From positions 1,127,501-1,191,500 of the forward strand of contig NC_018081.1 in NCBI RefSeq assembly GCF_000271405.2: a stretch of DNA of 64,000 nt, in the 5' to 3' direction. Shown here in pieces: positions 1 to 8,539 of this stretch. How positions within the stretch are numbered: position 1 is the stretch's first letter; every line of letters starts with the position of its first letter. This DNA comes from Enterococcus hirae ATCC 9790 (GTDB lineage Bacteria > Bacillota > Bacilli > Lactobacillales > Enterococcaceae). The notes beneath the pieces are model-generated. The model had not been told where the DNA came from, made no database searches, and worked only from the letters and a program-made list of their open reading frames with translations. The translations under genes were made by a program, and so were the position numbers.

Positions 1-64
1 TAGTTTAGTGGTAAAACCACAGCCTTCCAAGCTGTTGTCGCGAGTTCGATTCTCGTCACCCGCT
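1..64 (+). tRNA. tRNA-Gly (anticodon TCC), 5' end outside window
   Basis: This is the 3' part of a glycine tRNA. The anticodon loop reads CTTCCAA and the 3' acceptor strand CACCCGC is followed by discriminator T. A complete identical copy lies at 778-848, which shows that only the first seven bases are missing here. No CCA is encoded. Confidence 0.95.
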
Positions 65-78
65 TTTAGTTTTTTTAT

Positions 79-152
<74 letters not shown>

Positions 153-176
153 TTAGTACAAAACTTTATTGGTTTT

Positions 177-264
177 GGGGAAGTACTCAAGTGGCTGAAG
201 AGGCGCCCCTGCTAAGGGTGTAGGTCGGGAAACCGGCGCGAGGGTTCAAATCCCTCCTTCTCCG
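177..264 (+). tRNA. tRNA-Ser (anticodon GCT)
   Basis: The 88-nt length shows a long variable arm, typical of class II serine tRNA. The anticodon loop CTGCTAA gives GCT, which reads AGC/AGU. Acceptor arms GGGGAAG and CTTCTCC pair with one G-U. This gene has no counterpart in the second copy of the duplicated block. Confidence 0.97.
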
Positions 265-280
265 TTTCAATATTTTACCT

Positions 281-352
281 GGCCCGTTGGTCAAGCGGTT
301 AAGACACCGCCCTTTCACGGCGGTAACACGGGTTCGAATCCCGTACGGGTCA
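281..352 (+). tRNA. tRNA-Glu (anticodon TTC)
   Basis: This 72-nt tRNA has anticodon loop CTTTCAC. Acceptor arms GGCCCGT and ACGGGTC are followed by discriminator A. An identical copy ends the cluster at 949-1020. Its U34 is the expected substrate of the mnm5s2U wobble pathway whose late enzymes are encoded at 19244-20769. Confidence 0.97.
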
Positions 353-370
353 TGATTATAGTTTTATATT

Positions 371-460
371 GGAGGATTACCCAAGTCCGGCTGAAGGGAA
401 CGGTCTTGAAAACCGTCAGGCGGGTAAAACCGTGCAAGGGTTCGAATCCCTTATCCTCCT
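371..460 (+). tRNA. tRNA-Ser (anticodon TGA)
   Basis: This 90-nt class II tRNA has a long variable arm and the anticodon loop CTTGAAA, giving TGA, which reads UCN codons. Acceptor arms GGAGGAT and ATCCTCC pair perfectly. Confidence 0.97.
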
Positions 461-506
461 TACTTTGTGAGTTACTATAAAGTAGTTGATTCGCAAATTA
501 TATTAT

Positions 507-580
<74 letters not shown>

Positions 581-623
581 TTGACTTTGATTTTTCAAAG
601 TCACCAAATAAGAAACTAAATAT

Positions 624-697
624 GGTCTGGTAGTTCAGCTGGTTAGAATGCCTGCCTGTCACGCAGGAGGTCGCGGGTTCGAGTCCCGTCCAGACCG
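624..697 (+). tRNA. tRNA-Asp (anticodon GTC)
   Basis: This 74-nt tRNA has acceptor arms GGTCTGG and CCAGACC, anticodon loop CTGTCAC and discriminator G, as expected for Asp. Confidence 0.97.
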
Positions 698-700
698 TTT

Positions 701-773
701 GGCTCGGTAGCTCAGTTGGTAGAGCAATGGATTGAAGCTCCATGTGTCGGCAGTTCGATTCTGTCCCGCGCCA
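701..773 (+). tRNA. tRNA-Phe (anticodon GAA)
   Basis: This 73-nt tRNA has anticodon loop TTGAAGC, giving GAA. Acceptor arms GGCTCGG and CCGCGCC pair with a single internal T-C mismatch at the fourth pair. It begins only 3 nt after tRNA-Asp. Confidence 0.95.
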
Positions 774-777
774 TAAT

Positions 778-848
778 GCGGGTGTAGTTTAGTGGTAAAA
801 CCACAGCCTTCCAAGCTGTTGTCGCGAGTTCGATTCTCGTCACCCGCT
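778..848 (+). tRNA. tRNA-Gly (anticodon TCC), second copy
   Basis: This complete 71-nt glycine tRNA has acceptor arms GCGGGTG and CACCCGC and anticodon loop CTTCCAA. It is identical to the truncated copy at the window start over the shared part. Confidence 0.97.
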
Positions 849-862
849 TTTAGTTTTTTTAT

Positions 863-936
<74 letters not shown>

Positions 937-948
937 TTAGTTTCACCT

Positions 949-1020
949 GGCCCGTTGGTCAAGCGGTTAAGACACCGCCCTTTCACGGCGGTAACACGGG
1001 TTCGAATCCCGTACGGGTCA
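949..1020 (+). tRNA. tRNA-Glu (anticodon TTC), second copy
   Basis: This gene is identical to tRNA-Glu at 281-352. Here it follows tRNA-Ile after 12 nt, without the intervening tRNA-Ser(GCT) of the first block. It is the last gene of the cluster before the terminator. Confidence 0.97.
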
Positions 1021-1022
1021 TT

Positions 1023-1050
1023 AAAGATACTTTAGAAAGTATCTTTTTTT
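1023..1050 (+). terminator. Rho-independent terminator of the tRNA cluster
   Basis: An 11-nt arm AAAGATACTTT at 1023-1033 pairs with AAAGTATCTTT at 1036-1046 and runs into a T tract to 1050. It lies 3 nt after the last tRNA. Confidence 0.85.
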
Positions 1051-1354
1051 ATTTGTAAGAATGATTTCAAAAGACTTAAGATAGTTATCGTAGGCGATGA
1101 TTGTTTTAGGTCTTTTTATTTGATTCTATAGGTGATCAGAAATAGAATGAAAAAAATTTGATTCTGCTGCAAAGGATTTGTTGTACACTTATGCTCCTAA
1201 ACTTTGAACCTTTTTTATTGCTATTCTTTAAACATGTAGCATAGTGAAGCGAAATGATTACCTGGGATAAAGGAAATAACTAGCATAATCAGTGAACTAT
1301 TCAAATTTTTAAGTAATTACGTTAAAAAAACAAGCGTAAATTTCAAATATCTGC
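1051..1354. other. intergenic spacer between tRNA cluster and metK
   Basis: About 300 bp of AT-rich DNA without a supportable gene. Apart from the metK promoter region at its right end, I see no clear structure here. Confidence 0.6.
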
Positions 1355-1360
1355 TATACT
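1355..1360 (+). promoter_or_regulatory. probable -10 box of metK
   Basis: TATACT at 1355-1360 is a good -10 hexamer and puts the transcription start close to 1367, just before the riboswitch. No good -35 hexamer is visible at the normal distance, so the promoter may rely on other contacts. Confidence 0.5.
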
Positions 1361-1370
1361 TGGTTCGTTG

Positions 1371-1441
1371 CAAGTTCCCGAGAGGATCCGTCATCGGCGG
1401 AGATGCCTTGTAACCGAATTTAACTAGGGGGAATCACTATG
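1371..1441 (+). promoter_or_regulatory. S-MK box (SAM-III) riboswitch of metK
   Basis: The leader has the hallmark GUUCCCGAGAGGAU at 1375-1388 and GAUGCCUUGUAACCGA at 1402-1417, followed by an AGGGGGA Shine-Dalgarno at 1426-1432. The GUUCCC element is complementary to the Shine-Dalgarno. In this class, described for metK of enterococci and other Lactobacillales, SAM binding stabilises that pairing and shuts off translation initiation. The ribosome-binding site is therefore part of the sensor, and SAM synthetase is controlled by its own product. Confidence 0.93.
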
Positions 1442-2632
1442 GGAGAAAGACATTTATTTACCTCAGAATCTGTTTCTGAAGGACATCCAGATAAAGTTGC
1501 TGATCAAATCAGTGATGCGATCTTGGATGCAATTTTAGCAAAGGATCCAAATGCACGTGTGGCTTGTGAAACATCTGTTACCACTGGTCTTGTATTGGTA
1601 TTTGGAGAAATCTCAACCACTGCCTACGTGGATATTCAAAAAGTGGTACGTCAAACGATCAAAGAGATTGGCTACACACGAGCAAAATTTGGCTTTGATG
1701 GAGATACAGTAGCTGTATTAGCTGCAATTGATGAACAATCACCAGATATCGCTCAAGGTGTTGATGAAGCACTTGAGATTCGTGACGAAGCGAAGAGAGA
1801 TGTATTGGATGAGATCGGTGCTGGAGACCAAGGATTGATGTTTGGTTTTGCAGTCGATGAAACACCTGAATTAATGCCTTTACCAATTGCATTAAGCCAT
1901 CGTCTAGTTCGTCGTTTAGCTGATTTACGTAAATCCAATGAATTAACTTATCTACGTCCAGATGCAAAATCACAAGTAACAGTTGAATATGATGACAATG
2001 GTCAGCCAGAACGAGTGGATACCATCGTTATTTCAACACAACATGATGATGCAGTGGACAATGAAACAATTCGTCATGACGTCATTGAAAAAGTAATAAA
2101 AGAAGTTATTCCAGCTGAATTACTTGATGACAACACAAAATACTACATCAATCCTACTGGTCGCTTTGTTATTGGGGGACCTCAAGGAGATGCTGGGTTG
2201 ACGGGAAGAAAAATCATCGTTGACACATATGGCGGCTATGCTCGCCATGGTGGTGGAGCATTTTCTGGGAAAGATGCTACTAAGGTTGACCGTTCAGCAA
2301 GTTATGCCGCTCGTTACATTGCGAAAAACATTGTAGCAGCTGGTTTGGCAAGAAAAGCTGAAGTTCAGTTAGCCTATGCGATCGGTGTTGCACAACCTGT
2401 ATCTATTTCAATCAATACTTTTGGTACGTCAACTGTTCCAGAAGAAGACTTGATTGTCGCTGTGAGAGAAAACTTTGATCTACGACCTGCAGGTATTATT
2501 GAAATGCTTGATTTACGTCGTCCAATTTATCGTCAAACAGCAGCTTATGGTCATTTCGGTCGTACGGATATCGAATTGCCATGGGAAAAAACAGATAAAG
2601 TTGATGCAATTAAAGCAAGCTTAGCAAAATAG
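1439..2632 (+). CDS. metK: S-adenosylmethionine synthetase
   Basis: This enzyme forms S-adenosylmethionine from methionine and ATP in the cytosol, with release of phosphate and pyrophosphate. The 397-residue length is normal for the family. The N-terminal motif SEGHPDK ends at residue 19, the ATP-binding GAGDQG lies at 127-132, and the glycine-rich phosphate loop GGGAFSGKD at about 271-279. The start ATG is fixed by the AGGGGGA Shine-Dalgarno, which is sequestered by the upstream S-MK riboswitch. The gene is monocistronic, with its own terminator. Its product feeds methyltransferases and radical-SAM enzymes such as those at 19244-20769. Confidence 0.98.
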   Translation: MGERHLFTSESVSEGHPDKVADQISDAILDAILAKDPNARVACETSVTTGLVLVFGEISTTAYVDIQKVVRQTIKEIGYTRAKFGFDGDTVAVLAAIDEQSPDIAQGVDEALEIRDEAKRDVLDEIGAGDQGLMFGFAVDETPELMPLPIALSHRLVRRLADLRKSNELTYLRPDAKSQVTVEYDDNGQPERVDTIVISTQHDDAVDNETIRHDVIEKVIKEVIPAELLDDNTKYYINPTGRFVIGGPQGDAGLTGRKIIVDTYGGYARHGGGAFSGKDATKVDRSASYAARYIAKNIVAAGLARKAEVQLAYAIGVAQPVSISINTFGTSTVPEEDLIVAVRENFDLRPAGIIEMLDLRRPIYRQTAAYGHFGRTDIELPWEKTDKVDAIKASLAK

Positions 2633-2643
2633 CTTTTTGATGG

Positions 2644-2683
2644 CTGGAATGGTTCTCTTTATGGGATCATTCCAGTTTTTTTT
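2644..2683 (+). terminator. metK terminator
   Basis: Arms CTGGAATG (from 2644) and CATTCCAG (ending 2675) flank an imperfect inner stem and are followed by eight T. Confidence 0.85.
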
Positions 2684-2800
2684 ATCCAAACGACTGAAGA
2701 GAAATCCATGGTCGTTTTTGATTCGTGTTTTTGATAAATGATAAAGCCTATTTTTTTTGGCTAAAATTTATTTGGCAACAATAAAAAAAGGAGGAATAAG

Positions 2801-4276
2801 ATGAAAAGAGAAACAAACGTCAAATTAGTAACGATCAGTGTGTTTATTGCAACTTTCATGACAGCAATTGAAGGAACGATCGTGACCACTGCGATGCCTA
2901 CGATCGTCGGCTCTCTTCACGGTATGGAGATCATGAATTGGGTATTTTCGATTTATTTACTAACGAATGCGATGCTGACACCGATCTATGGCAAACTTGC
3001 AGATAAAGTGGGGAGAAAACCTATTTTTATCTTTGGAACGCTATTATTTATTATTGGTTCTTTATTTTGTGGACTTTCTCAAACCATGATGGGGTTGATT
3101 GCTGCTCGTGCTGTTCAAGGAATGGGCGCTGGAGCAATGATGCCAGTGGCGTTAACGATCATTGGCGATTTATATACGATTGAAAAAAGAGCAAAAGTTT
3201 TAGGTTTGAACAGTTCGGCTTGGGGAATTGCTAGTGTTTTTGGACCATTAGCTGGAGGTTTTATTGTAGAAACGATCAGTTGGCATTGGATCTTTTTTAT
3301 TAATGTACCGATCGGGCTTTTATTGATGGTTTTGATCTGGCTTTATTTGAACGAACCACAGAGAGAACATGAGTCAAAACCGATGGATCTATTCGGGAGC
3401 TTTAGTTTGATGGCGATGTTGGTTGCTTTACTTCTTGGATTTCAATTGTTAGGGGATCAAGGATTTACTCCAGTAGTGATCGGGCTTTTGATCGGAAGTC
3501 TTCTTCTATTATTTTTATTTATTGCAGCAGAAAGAAGAGCCAAAGACCCTGTGATCATGTTGCATCTTTTTGCTAATCCACTATTTGTGGTCGTGAATCT
3601 AGCAGCAGCTTTAGCCAGTGGGTTCTTAATGGGCATCGATGTGTATATCCCGATGTGGATGCAAGGGGTATTGGGGCTAAATGCTGCAGTAGGGGGATTA
3701 GTCTTAGCACCGCTTTCTCTCGTTTGGATGGTCGGTTCTTTCTTAGCAAGTAAGTGGATGACTCAAATGGCAACGAATTGGGTATTGCGAATTGGTCTAT
3801 TGATTGCCTCTCTAGGCGGTGCCTGGCTCTGGTTAATGCCATTTGAAAGTAATTTTTTATGGTTCTTTGCTATTTCAACGGTCATTGGTGTAGGACTAGG
3901 AATCACCATGACTACCTCAACTGTTAGTGCCCAAAATAGTGTGTCTCGAGATCAACTAGGGGTAGCTACCTCGTTCAATACATTGGTGCGGACGATTGGA
4001 CAAACTGTGATGGTGGCAGTCTTTGGCTTATTGATCAATGGAGTAACACAACGGGAGCTGAATGCGACTAATTTGACGAATGATGCAGATATCATGAATA
4101 AGCTAGTCAACCCACAAACAGCTAAAAACATTGCGTCAGAGTTGATCACGCCTTTACGGAAGATTTTATATGAAGGATTGCATCAAGTCTATTTTGTGGG
4201 GCTATTACTAGTAGTGATCGCTTTTGCATTGACATTTGTCGTTCGTGAAAAAAGTGATAGAATAAGAGAGTATTAG
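2801..4276 (+). CDS. MFS multidrug exporter, DHA2 (EmrB/QacA) family, 14 TM segments
   Basis: This is a membrane exporter of the drug:H+ antiporter-2 family. The 491 residues and the spread of hydrophobic segments fit 14 transmembrane helices. The family A motif GKLADKVGRKP lies at about residues 64-74, between helices 2 and 3. A GIVTT-like motif near residue 30 and an acidic residue in helix 1 are in the expected places. The start has a strong AAGGAGG Shine-Dalgarno 7 nt upstream. The gene stands alone between metK and an esterase gene with no regulator next to it. The substrate cannot be told from sequence; drugs or lipophilic cations are usual. Confidence 0.9.
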   Translation: MKRETNVKLVTISVFIATFMTAIEGTIVTTAMPTIVGSLHGMEIMNWVFSIYLLTNAMLTPIYGKLADKVGRKPIFIFGTLLFIIGSLFCGLSQTMMGLIAARAVQGMGAGAMMPVALTIIGDLYTIEKRAKVLGLNSSAWGIASVFGPLAGGFIVETISWHWIFFINVPIGLLLMVLIWLYLNEPQREHESKPMDLFGSFSLMAMLVALLLGFQLLGDQGFTPVVIGLLIGSLLLLFLFIAAERRAKDPVIMLHLFANPLFVVVNLAAALASGFLMGIDVYIPMWMQGVLGLNAAVGGLVLAPLSLVWMVGSFLASKWMTQMATNWVLRIGLLIASLGGAWLWLMPFESNFLWFFAISTVIGVGLGITMTTSTVSAQNSVSRDQLGVATSFNTLVRTIGQTVMVAVFGLLINGVTQRELNATNLTNDADIMNKLVNPQTAKNIASELITPLRKILYEGLHQVYFVGLLLVVIAFALTFVVREKSDRIREY

Positions 4277-4295
4277 TACAAGAAAGTAGTACTAA
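4273..4295 (+). promoter_or_regulatory. inverted repeat at the end of the MFS gene
   Basis: TTAGTAC (4273-4279) and GTACTAA (4289-4295) form a perfect 7-bp inverted repeat with a 9-nt spacer. It overlaps the stop codon of the exporter gene. There is no T tract, so it could be an operator or an RNA stability element rather than a terminator. Confidence 0.35.
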
Positions 4296-4430
4296 ATGTT
4301 ACTTTGTGAGGTCGTTTGACCAATTATTTCACAACGATAACCGGTGTTAGAATAGTTGTTTTATCAAAATTTGTCATTATTGGTCAGGTCAAAAACACTA
4401 TTTTTCACACCTTAGAGAGGATGTTTCAAC

Positions 4431-5219
4431 GTGGCATTTATTCAAGCAAATATTTATTCGAATGTTTTAGAGATGGAAGTAAACCTGAATGTAATCCTTC
4501 CACAAACAACAAATAAAGTGATCGGTACGAGTTCACAACAAGCGACAACAGATGTTCCTGTCTTATACCTTCTGCACGGAATGGGAGGAAATCATAGTGT
4601 CTGGGAGCGTCGGACGTCGATTGAAAGATATGTCGCAGACCATGGATTAGCGGTCATTATGCCTTCTACTGATCTAGGTTGGTATACCGACACGGCCTAT
4701 GATATGAAATACTGGACGTTTATTTCAGAAGAGCTTCCCGAAATCTGTCATGAACTGTTTCCACAATTAACGACAAAAAGAGAAAAGACTTATGCTGCTG
4801 GATTATCAATGGGTGGCTATGGTGCTTTGAAACTTGGGCTGGCAAAACCAGAAAATTTTGCTGCAATCATTTCTTTATCAGGAGCCATTTCAGTAGGCAA
4901 TCGGATGGATGATTTATTGATGATTCGAAAGGCAAAATTCTGGGAGGGCGTATTTGGACCGTTAGATCAGATCAAAGGTTCAGTTAATGATCCTCAGTAT
5001 TTATTAGAAGAATTAGTAAAGAGTGACAAAACAGCACCTCGTATCTACTTGGCATGTGGGGAATCAGATTTTCTTTATCAAGCAAATCAAGAAATGACTG
5101 ATTCATTGAAAGCAAATGGGATTGGCGTAACCTTCGAACATGGTCCTGGCGAACATAACTGGGTATTTTGGGACCAGTGGATTCAACGTGCTTTGGAATG
5201 GTTATTTGAAGAAAAATAG
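4431..5219 (+). CDS. alpha/beta-hydrolase esterase, tributyrin-esterase (EstA/EstD) type
   Basis: This is a cytosolic serine esterase of the esterase-D family, 262 residues. HGMGGNHSVW near residue 50 is the oxyanion-hole loop. The nucleophile elbow GLSMGG carries Ser126. Asp213 in GESDF and His242 in GEHNW complete the probable triad. Related lactic acid bacterial enzymes hydrolyse short-chain acyl esters; a feruloyl or S-formylglutathione substrate is also possible. Translation most likely starts at the GTG, which has a GAGAGG Shine-Dalgarno 10 nt upstream. No in-frame ATG is better placed. Confidence 0.88.
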   Translation: MAFIQANIYSNVLEMEVNLNVILPQTTNKVIGTSSQQATTDVPVLYLLHGMGGNHSVWERRTSIERYVADHGLAVIMPSTDLGWYTDTAYDMKYWTFISEELPEICHELFPQLTTKREKTYAAGLSMGGYGALKLGLAKPENFAAIISLSGAISVGNRMDDLLMIRKAKFWEGVFGPLDQIKGSVNDPQYLLEELVKSDKTAPRIYLACGESDFLYQANQEMTDSLKANGIGVTFEHGPGEHNWVFWDQWIQRALEWLFEEK

Positions 5220-5271
5220 GTGAAGAATCCTTGATCTTTCTTAGCTTTTGAGACTATTTTTCAGGACGATC

Positions 5272-5308
5272 GCTAGGGCTAGGACATTGTCTTGGCCTTA
5301 GCTTTTTT
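5272..5308 (+). terminator. terminator downstream of the esterase gene
   Basis: GCTAGGGCTAGGAC pairs with TCTTGGCCTTAGC across an ATTG loop, with G-U pairs, and is followed by six T. Confidence 0.8.
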
Positions 5309-5350
5309 ATAGGACGAATCACAAGGTAATAATTTGAAAGAGGTGTTTTT

Positions 5351-5896
5351 TTGGAAGAGATAAAGCATTGTAAAGAATCGATAGTCATTCAAACACATCG
5401 GATTTTTCCGTTCGATCTTAATCCTTTTGGGTTTTTATTTGGTGGGAAATTGATGACGATGATTGATGATGCTGCGTCGATCTCTGTGACAAGACATTGT
5501 CGCAGAGGTGCAGTTACCGCTTCTTTAGACAGCTTGAATTTTTTGAAGCCATTGCATGAAAACCATTCTGTGTGTGTAGAATCTTATGTAAGTGGTACTC
5601 ATCATAAATCGATGGAAGTATTCGTTAAAATTATTGGGGAAAATCTGACAACTGGGGAGCGTTACTTAGCCGCAACTTGTTTTACAACATTTGTCGCTGT
5701 TCCGTCTCATATGAATGAAGAAACGGAATTTACAGTACCTAAAGTCATACCTGACACGGCAGAAGAAAAACTAGTGTGCGCAGGATACGAAAAACGTCGC
5801 AAACAGCGCTTACAAGAACGAGAAGACTACCGAGCTTTTGCTGCTCAATTATCAACAGACCTTCCTTGGTTAAAAAATGAAGGAATAGATGATTAG
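5351..5896 (+). CDS. acyl-CoA thioesterase, HotDog fold (YkhA/BFIT-like)
   Basis: This 181-residue protein carries one HotDog thioesterase domain. It has NPFGFLFGGKLMTMIDDAAS (about 25-44), where the helix and Asp correspond to the catalytic region, and a later segment at about 57-70 typical of acyl-CoA hydrolases. Family members hydrolyse medium- or long-chain acyl-CoA to free fatty acid and CoA in the cytosol. The highly charged C-terminal 50 residues are an extension typical of the YkhA group. The best start is a TTG preceded by AAAGAGGTG. The gene is monocistronic and converges on tetR. Confidence 0.87.
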   Translation: MEEIKHCKESIVIQTHRIFPFDLNPFGFLFGGKLMTMIDDAASISVTRHCRRGAVTASLDSLNFLKPLHENHSVCVESYVSGTHHKSMEVFVKIIGENLTTGERYLAATCFTTFVAVPSHMNEETEFTVPKVIPDTAEEKLVCAGYEKRRKQRLQEREDYRAFAAQLSTDLPWLKNEGIDD

Positions 5897-6007
5897 ACCG
5901 CTTTATCTAGGATAAGTGAAATGGCTAAACTAGTAGCTAAACTGGCTATTACTTGTGGAATAGGAAGTTTTATTCACGTAGTCAACTCAAACAGTAAACA
6001 AAAAAAT

Positions 6008-6047
6008 CATGAAGGCAAGTTCGCGAACTTGCCTTCATGTCTTTTTT
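6008..6047. terminator. bidirectional terminator between the thioesterase and tetR genes
   Basis: A perfect long stem starts with CATGAAGGCAAGTTCG at 6008 and ends with CGAACTTGCCTTCATG at 6039. It has A-rich DNA on its left and CTTTTTTT on its right, so it can end both convergent transcripts. Confidence 0.9.
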
Positions 6048-6050
6048 TGT

Positions 6051-6707
6051 TTACGATTCTTTTTGTACAGCCAACCCTTGAAGATAGATCGTCACGCTAT
6101 CAAGAAAGAGTTGTTTTTCATTTTCTTGGTTCTGGTGAGCGGTGATACTAGCCTTTAGTCCAACTAGTGCATTTTCTTCGACATAACTTTTCATAGAAAG
6201 AATAGCATCTTTGAGTAAGTGATTACCGGTCATGATTTTGTGCCGAAGATTCTGTTCATGCTGTTGATCCATCAGTTGACCAATCAACAAGTTATGAAGA
6301 GCAAACACTGCTTGACGACTACGGTCAATCGAAAAGCCCGCTTGGATAAGAATCTGGATCATCATTTCTAAGTGTTCCAAACGACTCGCATAAGAAGGAA
6401 CGGTATTGATTTCTAGCTCTGCACCACAAGGAAAGTGGGTGTAAAGGTCATAGTAGTTTTCCATGAATTGAACAAGACGTTCCTGCCAAGGTAAACGAGG
6501 CTCGGGAATGATTAGTTCATTTTCCATGAATTCAGCCATTTTTTGGAGCAAGTCTTGCTTATTTTTGAAATACCAGTAAAGCGCAGGGGCTTTTACTTGA
6601 ACTTTTTGAGCAAGGTTTCGCATAGATAGTTTTGATAGTTCTTGCGTTTCTGCCAGAATCGCAAAAGCAGATTTGATAATCATTTCTTGGGAAAGCTTTG
6701 GTTCCAA
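6051..6707 (-). CDS. TetR-family transcriptional repressor (TetR_C_1 type)
   Basis: This is a 218-residue DNA-binding repressor. The N-terminal helix-turn-helix spans about residues 10-55, with LSMRNLAQKVQVKAPALYWY as recognition region, followed by the FKNKQDLL linker typical of TetR proteins. The larger C-terminal half resembles the tetracycline-repressor ligand domain. It is divergent from the ABC exporter pair at 6825-10309, and its own promoter carries a palindrome (6763-6791). It therefore probably represses both itself and the exporter until a ligand binds. The ligand is unknown. Confidence 0.9.
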   Translation of the reverse strand: MEPKLSQEMIIKSAFAILAETQELSKLSMRNLAQKVQVKAPALYWYFKNKQDLLQKMAEFMENELIIPEPRLPWQERLVQFMENYYDLYTHFPCGAELEINTVPSYASRLEHLEMMIQILIQAGFSIDRSRQAVFALHNLLIGQLMDQQHEQNLRHKIMTGNHLLKDAILSMKSYVEENALVGLKASITAHQNQENEKQLFLDSVTIYLQGLAVQKES

Positions 6708-6762
6708 ATTTAATCAACCTCTTGTATTGCAATATTTTTTTAAACATGGTAAATTGTTAGTC

Positions 6763-6791
6763 GGCCTTATTTTACAGTGTTAAATAAGACC
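6763..6791. promoter_or_regulatory. probable TetR-family operator
   Basis: GGCCTTATTT (6763-6772) and AAATAAGACC (6782-6791) form a 10-bp inverted repeat with one mismatch around a 9-bp centre. It occupies the spacer of the tetR promoter and lies about 35 bp before the first exporter gene. This is the expected position for joint repression of both units. Confidence 0.75.
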
Positions 6792-6797
6792 TGTCAA
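6769..6797 (-). promoter_or_regulatory. tetR promoter
   Basis: Read on the minus strand, TTGACA (6797-6792) and TAAAAT (6774-6769) are separated by exactly 17 bp. This is a near-consensus sigma-A promoter directed at tetR. The operator palindrome sits in its spacer. Confidence 0.8.
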
Positions 6798-6824
6798 TTT
6801 TAATAAAAAGGGGTGTAACAACCA

Positions 6825-8537
6825 ATGGGCTTAATTTTAAGACATGCAAAAAAATACAAAGTTGCTGTATTTATTTCATTGTTTTCTGTAGCGATTATGG
6901 TAAGTGCCGCATTATGGCAACCGAAGCTTTTACAACAAGTATTAGAAGCTATTATTACAGAAGATAACGACAAGATGAAAACGATCGGTGTATACTTGAT
7001 CAGTTTAGCTTTATTAGGACTGGCAGCTGGAGTTTCAAATACGATTTTTTCAGCGAAAGTGGCACAAGGGATTAGTGCTGATATTCGGGAAGAAGCATTT
7101 CGTAAAATCCAGACTTTTTCATTTGGAAATATCGAAAAATTCTCTGCTGGAAATCTGGTAGTTCGACTAACAAATGATATTACACAAATTCAAAACCTAG
7201 TCATGATTTCTTTACAATCGCTCTTTAGAATTCCATTTCTGTTTATCGGGGCTTTTGTTTTGGCAATGATGACGATGCCGCAATTATGGTGGATCATTGT
7301 CGCATTGATCGTAGCAGTTTTCTTGATTACAGCTTTATCATTTACCAGAATGGGTAAACATTTTATGATCATCCAAAAACTGATTGATAAAGTCAATAGT
7401 ATTGCCAAAGAAAATCTTATGGGGATCCGTGTAGTCAAATCTTTTGTCCAAGAAGACAATCAATTGAAAGAGTTTAGTAAAGTCAGCGAAGATCTAACGA
7501 AACACAACATCATTGTGGGAACCTTGTTTTCTGTGATGATTCCATCCTTTATGTTGGCTGCTAATTTAGCAGTAGTTGGCGCAATCTTTTTTGTTAGTGA
7601 TTTAGCAAAAGATGATCCAACCTTAATCGGTGGTTTGGCTTCTTTCATGAACTATTTGATGCAGATCATGATGGCAATCATTATTGGTGGAATGATGATG
7701 ATGATGACATCAAGAGCTGCAGTTTCATTGAAACGGATCAAAGATATTTTAGACACAGAACCAGATTTAACATACCAAGATGTGCCAGAACAGGATTTAA
7801 CTGGATCAGTCACTTTTGATCATGTTTCTTTCCGTTATCCTGGCGATGATGCAGACACATTGAAAGACATCAGTTTTTCGATCCAACCAGGGGAAATGGT
7901 GGGGATTGTTGGTGCAACAGGAGCTGGTAAATCGACACTCGCTCAGTTGATTCCACGATTGTTTGACCCAACAGAAGGAAAAGTGGAAGTAGGCGGCGTA
8001 GATTTAAGACAAGTCAATGAAAAAAGCTTACGTCACACTGTATCCTTTGTTTTACAAAAAGCGATCCTTTTCTCTGGAACGATTGCGCAAAACTTGCGTC
8101 AAGGGAAAAAAGATGCTTCTGAAAAAGATATGGAACATGCTTCTGCGATTGCTCAAGCACAAGAATTTATCGAAAAATTAGCGGATCGCTATGAGGCTCC
8201 TGTGGAAGAACGTAGTAGTAACTTTTCAGGTGGACAGAAACAGCGGTTGTCTATTACCCGAGGTGTCATTGGTGATCCTAAGATTTTGATCTTAGATGAT
8301 AGTACCAGTGCATTAGATGCGCGTTCTGAAAAGTTGGTTCGTGAAGCATTAGCAAAAGAATTAAAAGGCACTACTACGATTGTGATCGCTCAAAAAATCG
8401 CTTCTGTTGTCAAAGCAGACCGGATTCTTGTGTTAGATGAAGGCAGATTAGTGGGTGAAGGAACACACGAAGAACTAGTAGCAACCAATCGGGTGTACCA
8501 AGAAATTTTCGAAACACAAAAAGGAACGGAGGAGTAG
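6825..8537 (+). CDS. heterodimeric ABC multidrug exporter subunit, degenerate-NBD half
   Basis: This 570-residue half-transporter has six N-terminal membrane helices fused to an ATP-binding domain. Walker [10 protein letters not shown] is at 363-371 and an intact signature FSGGQ at about 467. Walker B ends in LILDD, so the catalytic Glu is Asp492, and the switch His is replaced by Gln523. These substitutions define the partner that supplies the non-hydrolytic site in heterodimers such as BmrCD, LmrCD and the enterococcal Efr systems. The second subunit starts 2 nt after this stop codon. The pair is likely controlled by the divergent TetR protein. Which Efr paralogue it matches I cannot say. 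Confidence 0.93.
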   Translation: MGLILRHAKKYKVAVFISLFSVAIMVSAALWQPKLLQQVLEAIITEDNDKMKTIGVYLISLALLGLAAGVSNTIFSAKVAQGISADIREEAFRKIQTFSFGNIEKFSAGNLVVRLTNDITQIQNLVMISLQSLFRIPFLFIGAFVLAMMTMPQLWWIIVALIVAVFLITALSFTRMGKHFMIIQKLIDKVNSIAKENLMGIRVVKSFVQEDNQLKEFSKVSEDLTKHNIIVGTLFSVMIPSFMLAANLAVVGAIFFVSDLAKDDPTLIGGLASFMNYLMQIMMAIIIGGMMMMMTSRAAVSLKRIKDILDTEPDLTYQDVPEQDLTGSVTFDHVSFRYPGDDADTLKDISFSIQPGEMVGIVGATGAGKSTLAQLIPRLFDPTEGKVEVGGVDLRQVNEKSLRHTVSFVLQKAILFSGTIAQNLRQGKKDASEKDMEHASAIAQAQEFIEKLADRYEAPVEERSSNFSGGQKQRLSITRGVIGDPKILILDDSTSALDARSEKLVREALAKELKGTTTIVIAQKIASVVKADRILVLDEGRLVGEGTHEELVATNRVYQEIFETQKGTEE

Positions 8538-8539
8538 CC

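Noticed and set aside
4316..4353. Promoter for the esterase gene from TTGACC
   Set aside because: No -10 hexamer lies at 16-18 bp spacing; the nearest candidates are at 14 or 26 bp.
5921..6145. 74-codon frame with an ATG after the thioesterase gene
   Set aside because: It runs through the bidirectional terminator and into antisense of tetR, has poor composition and no clear Shine-Dalgarno.
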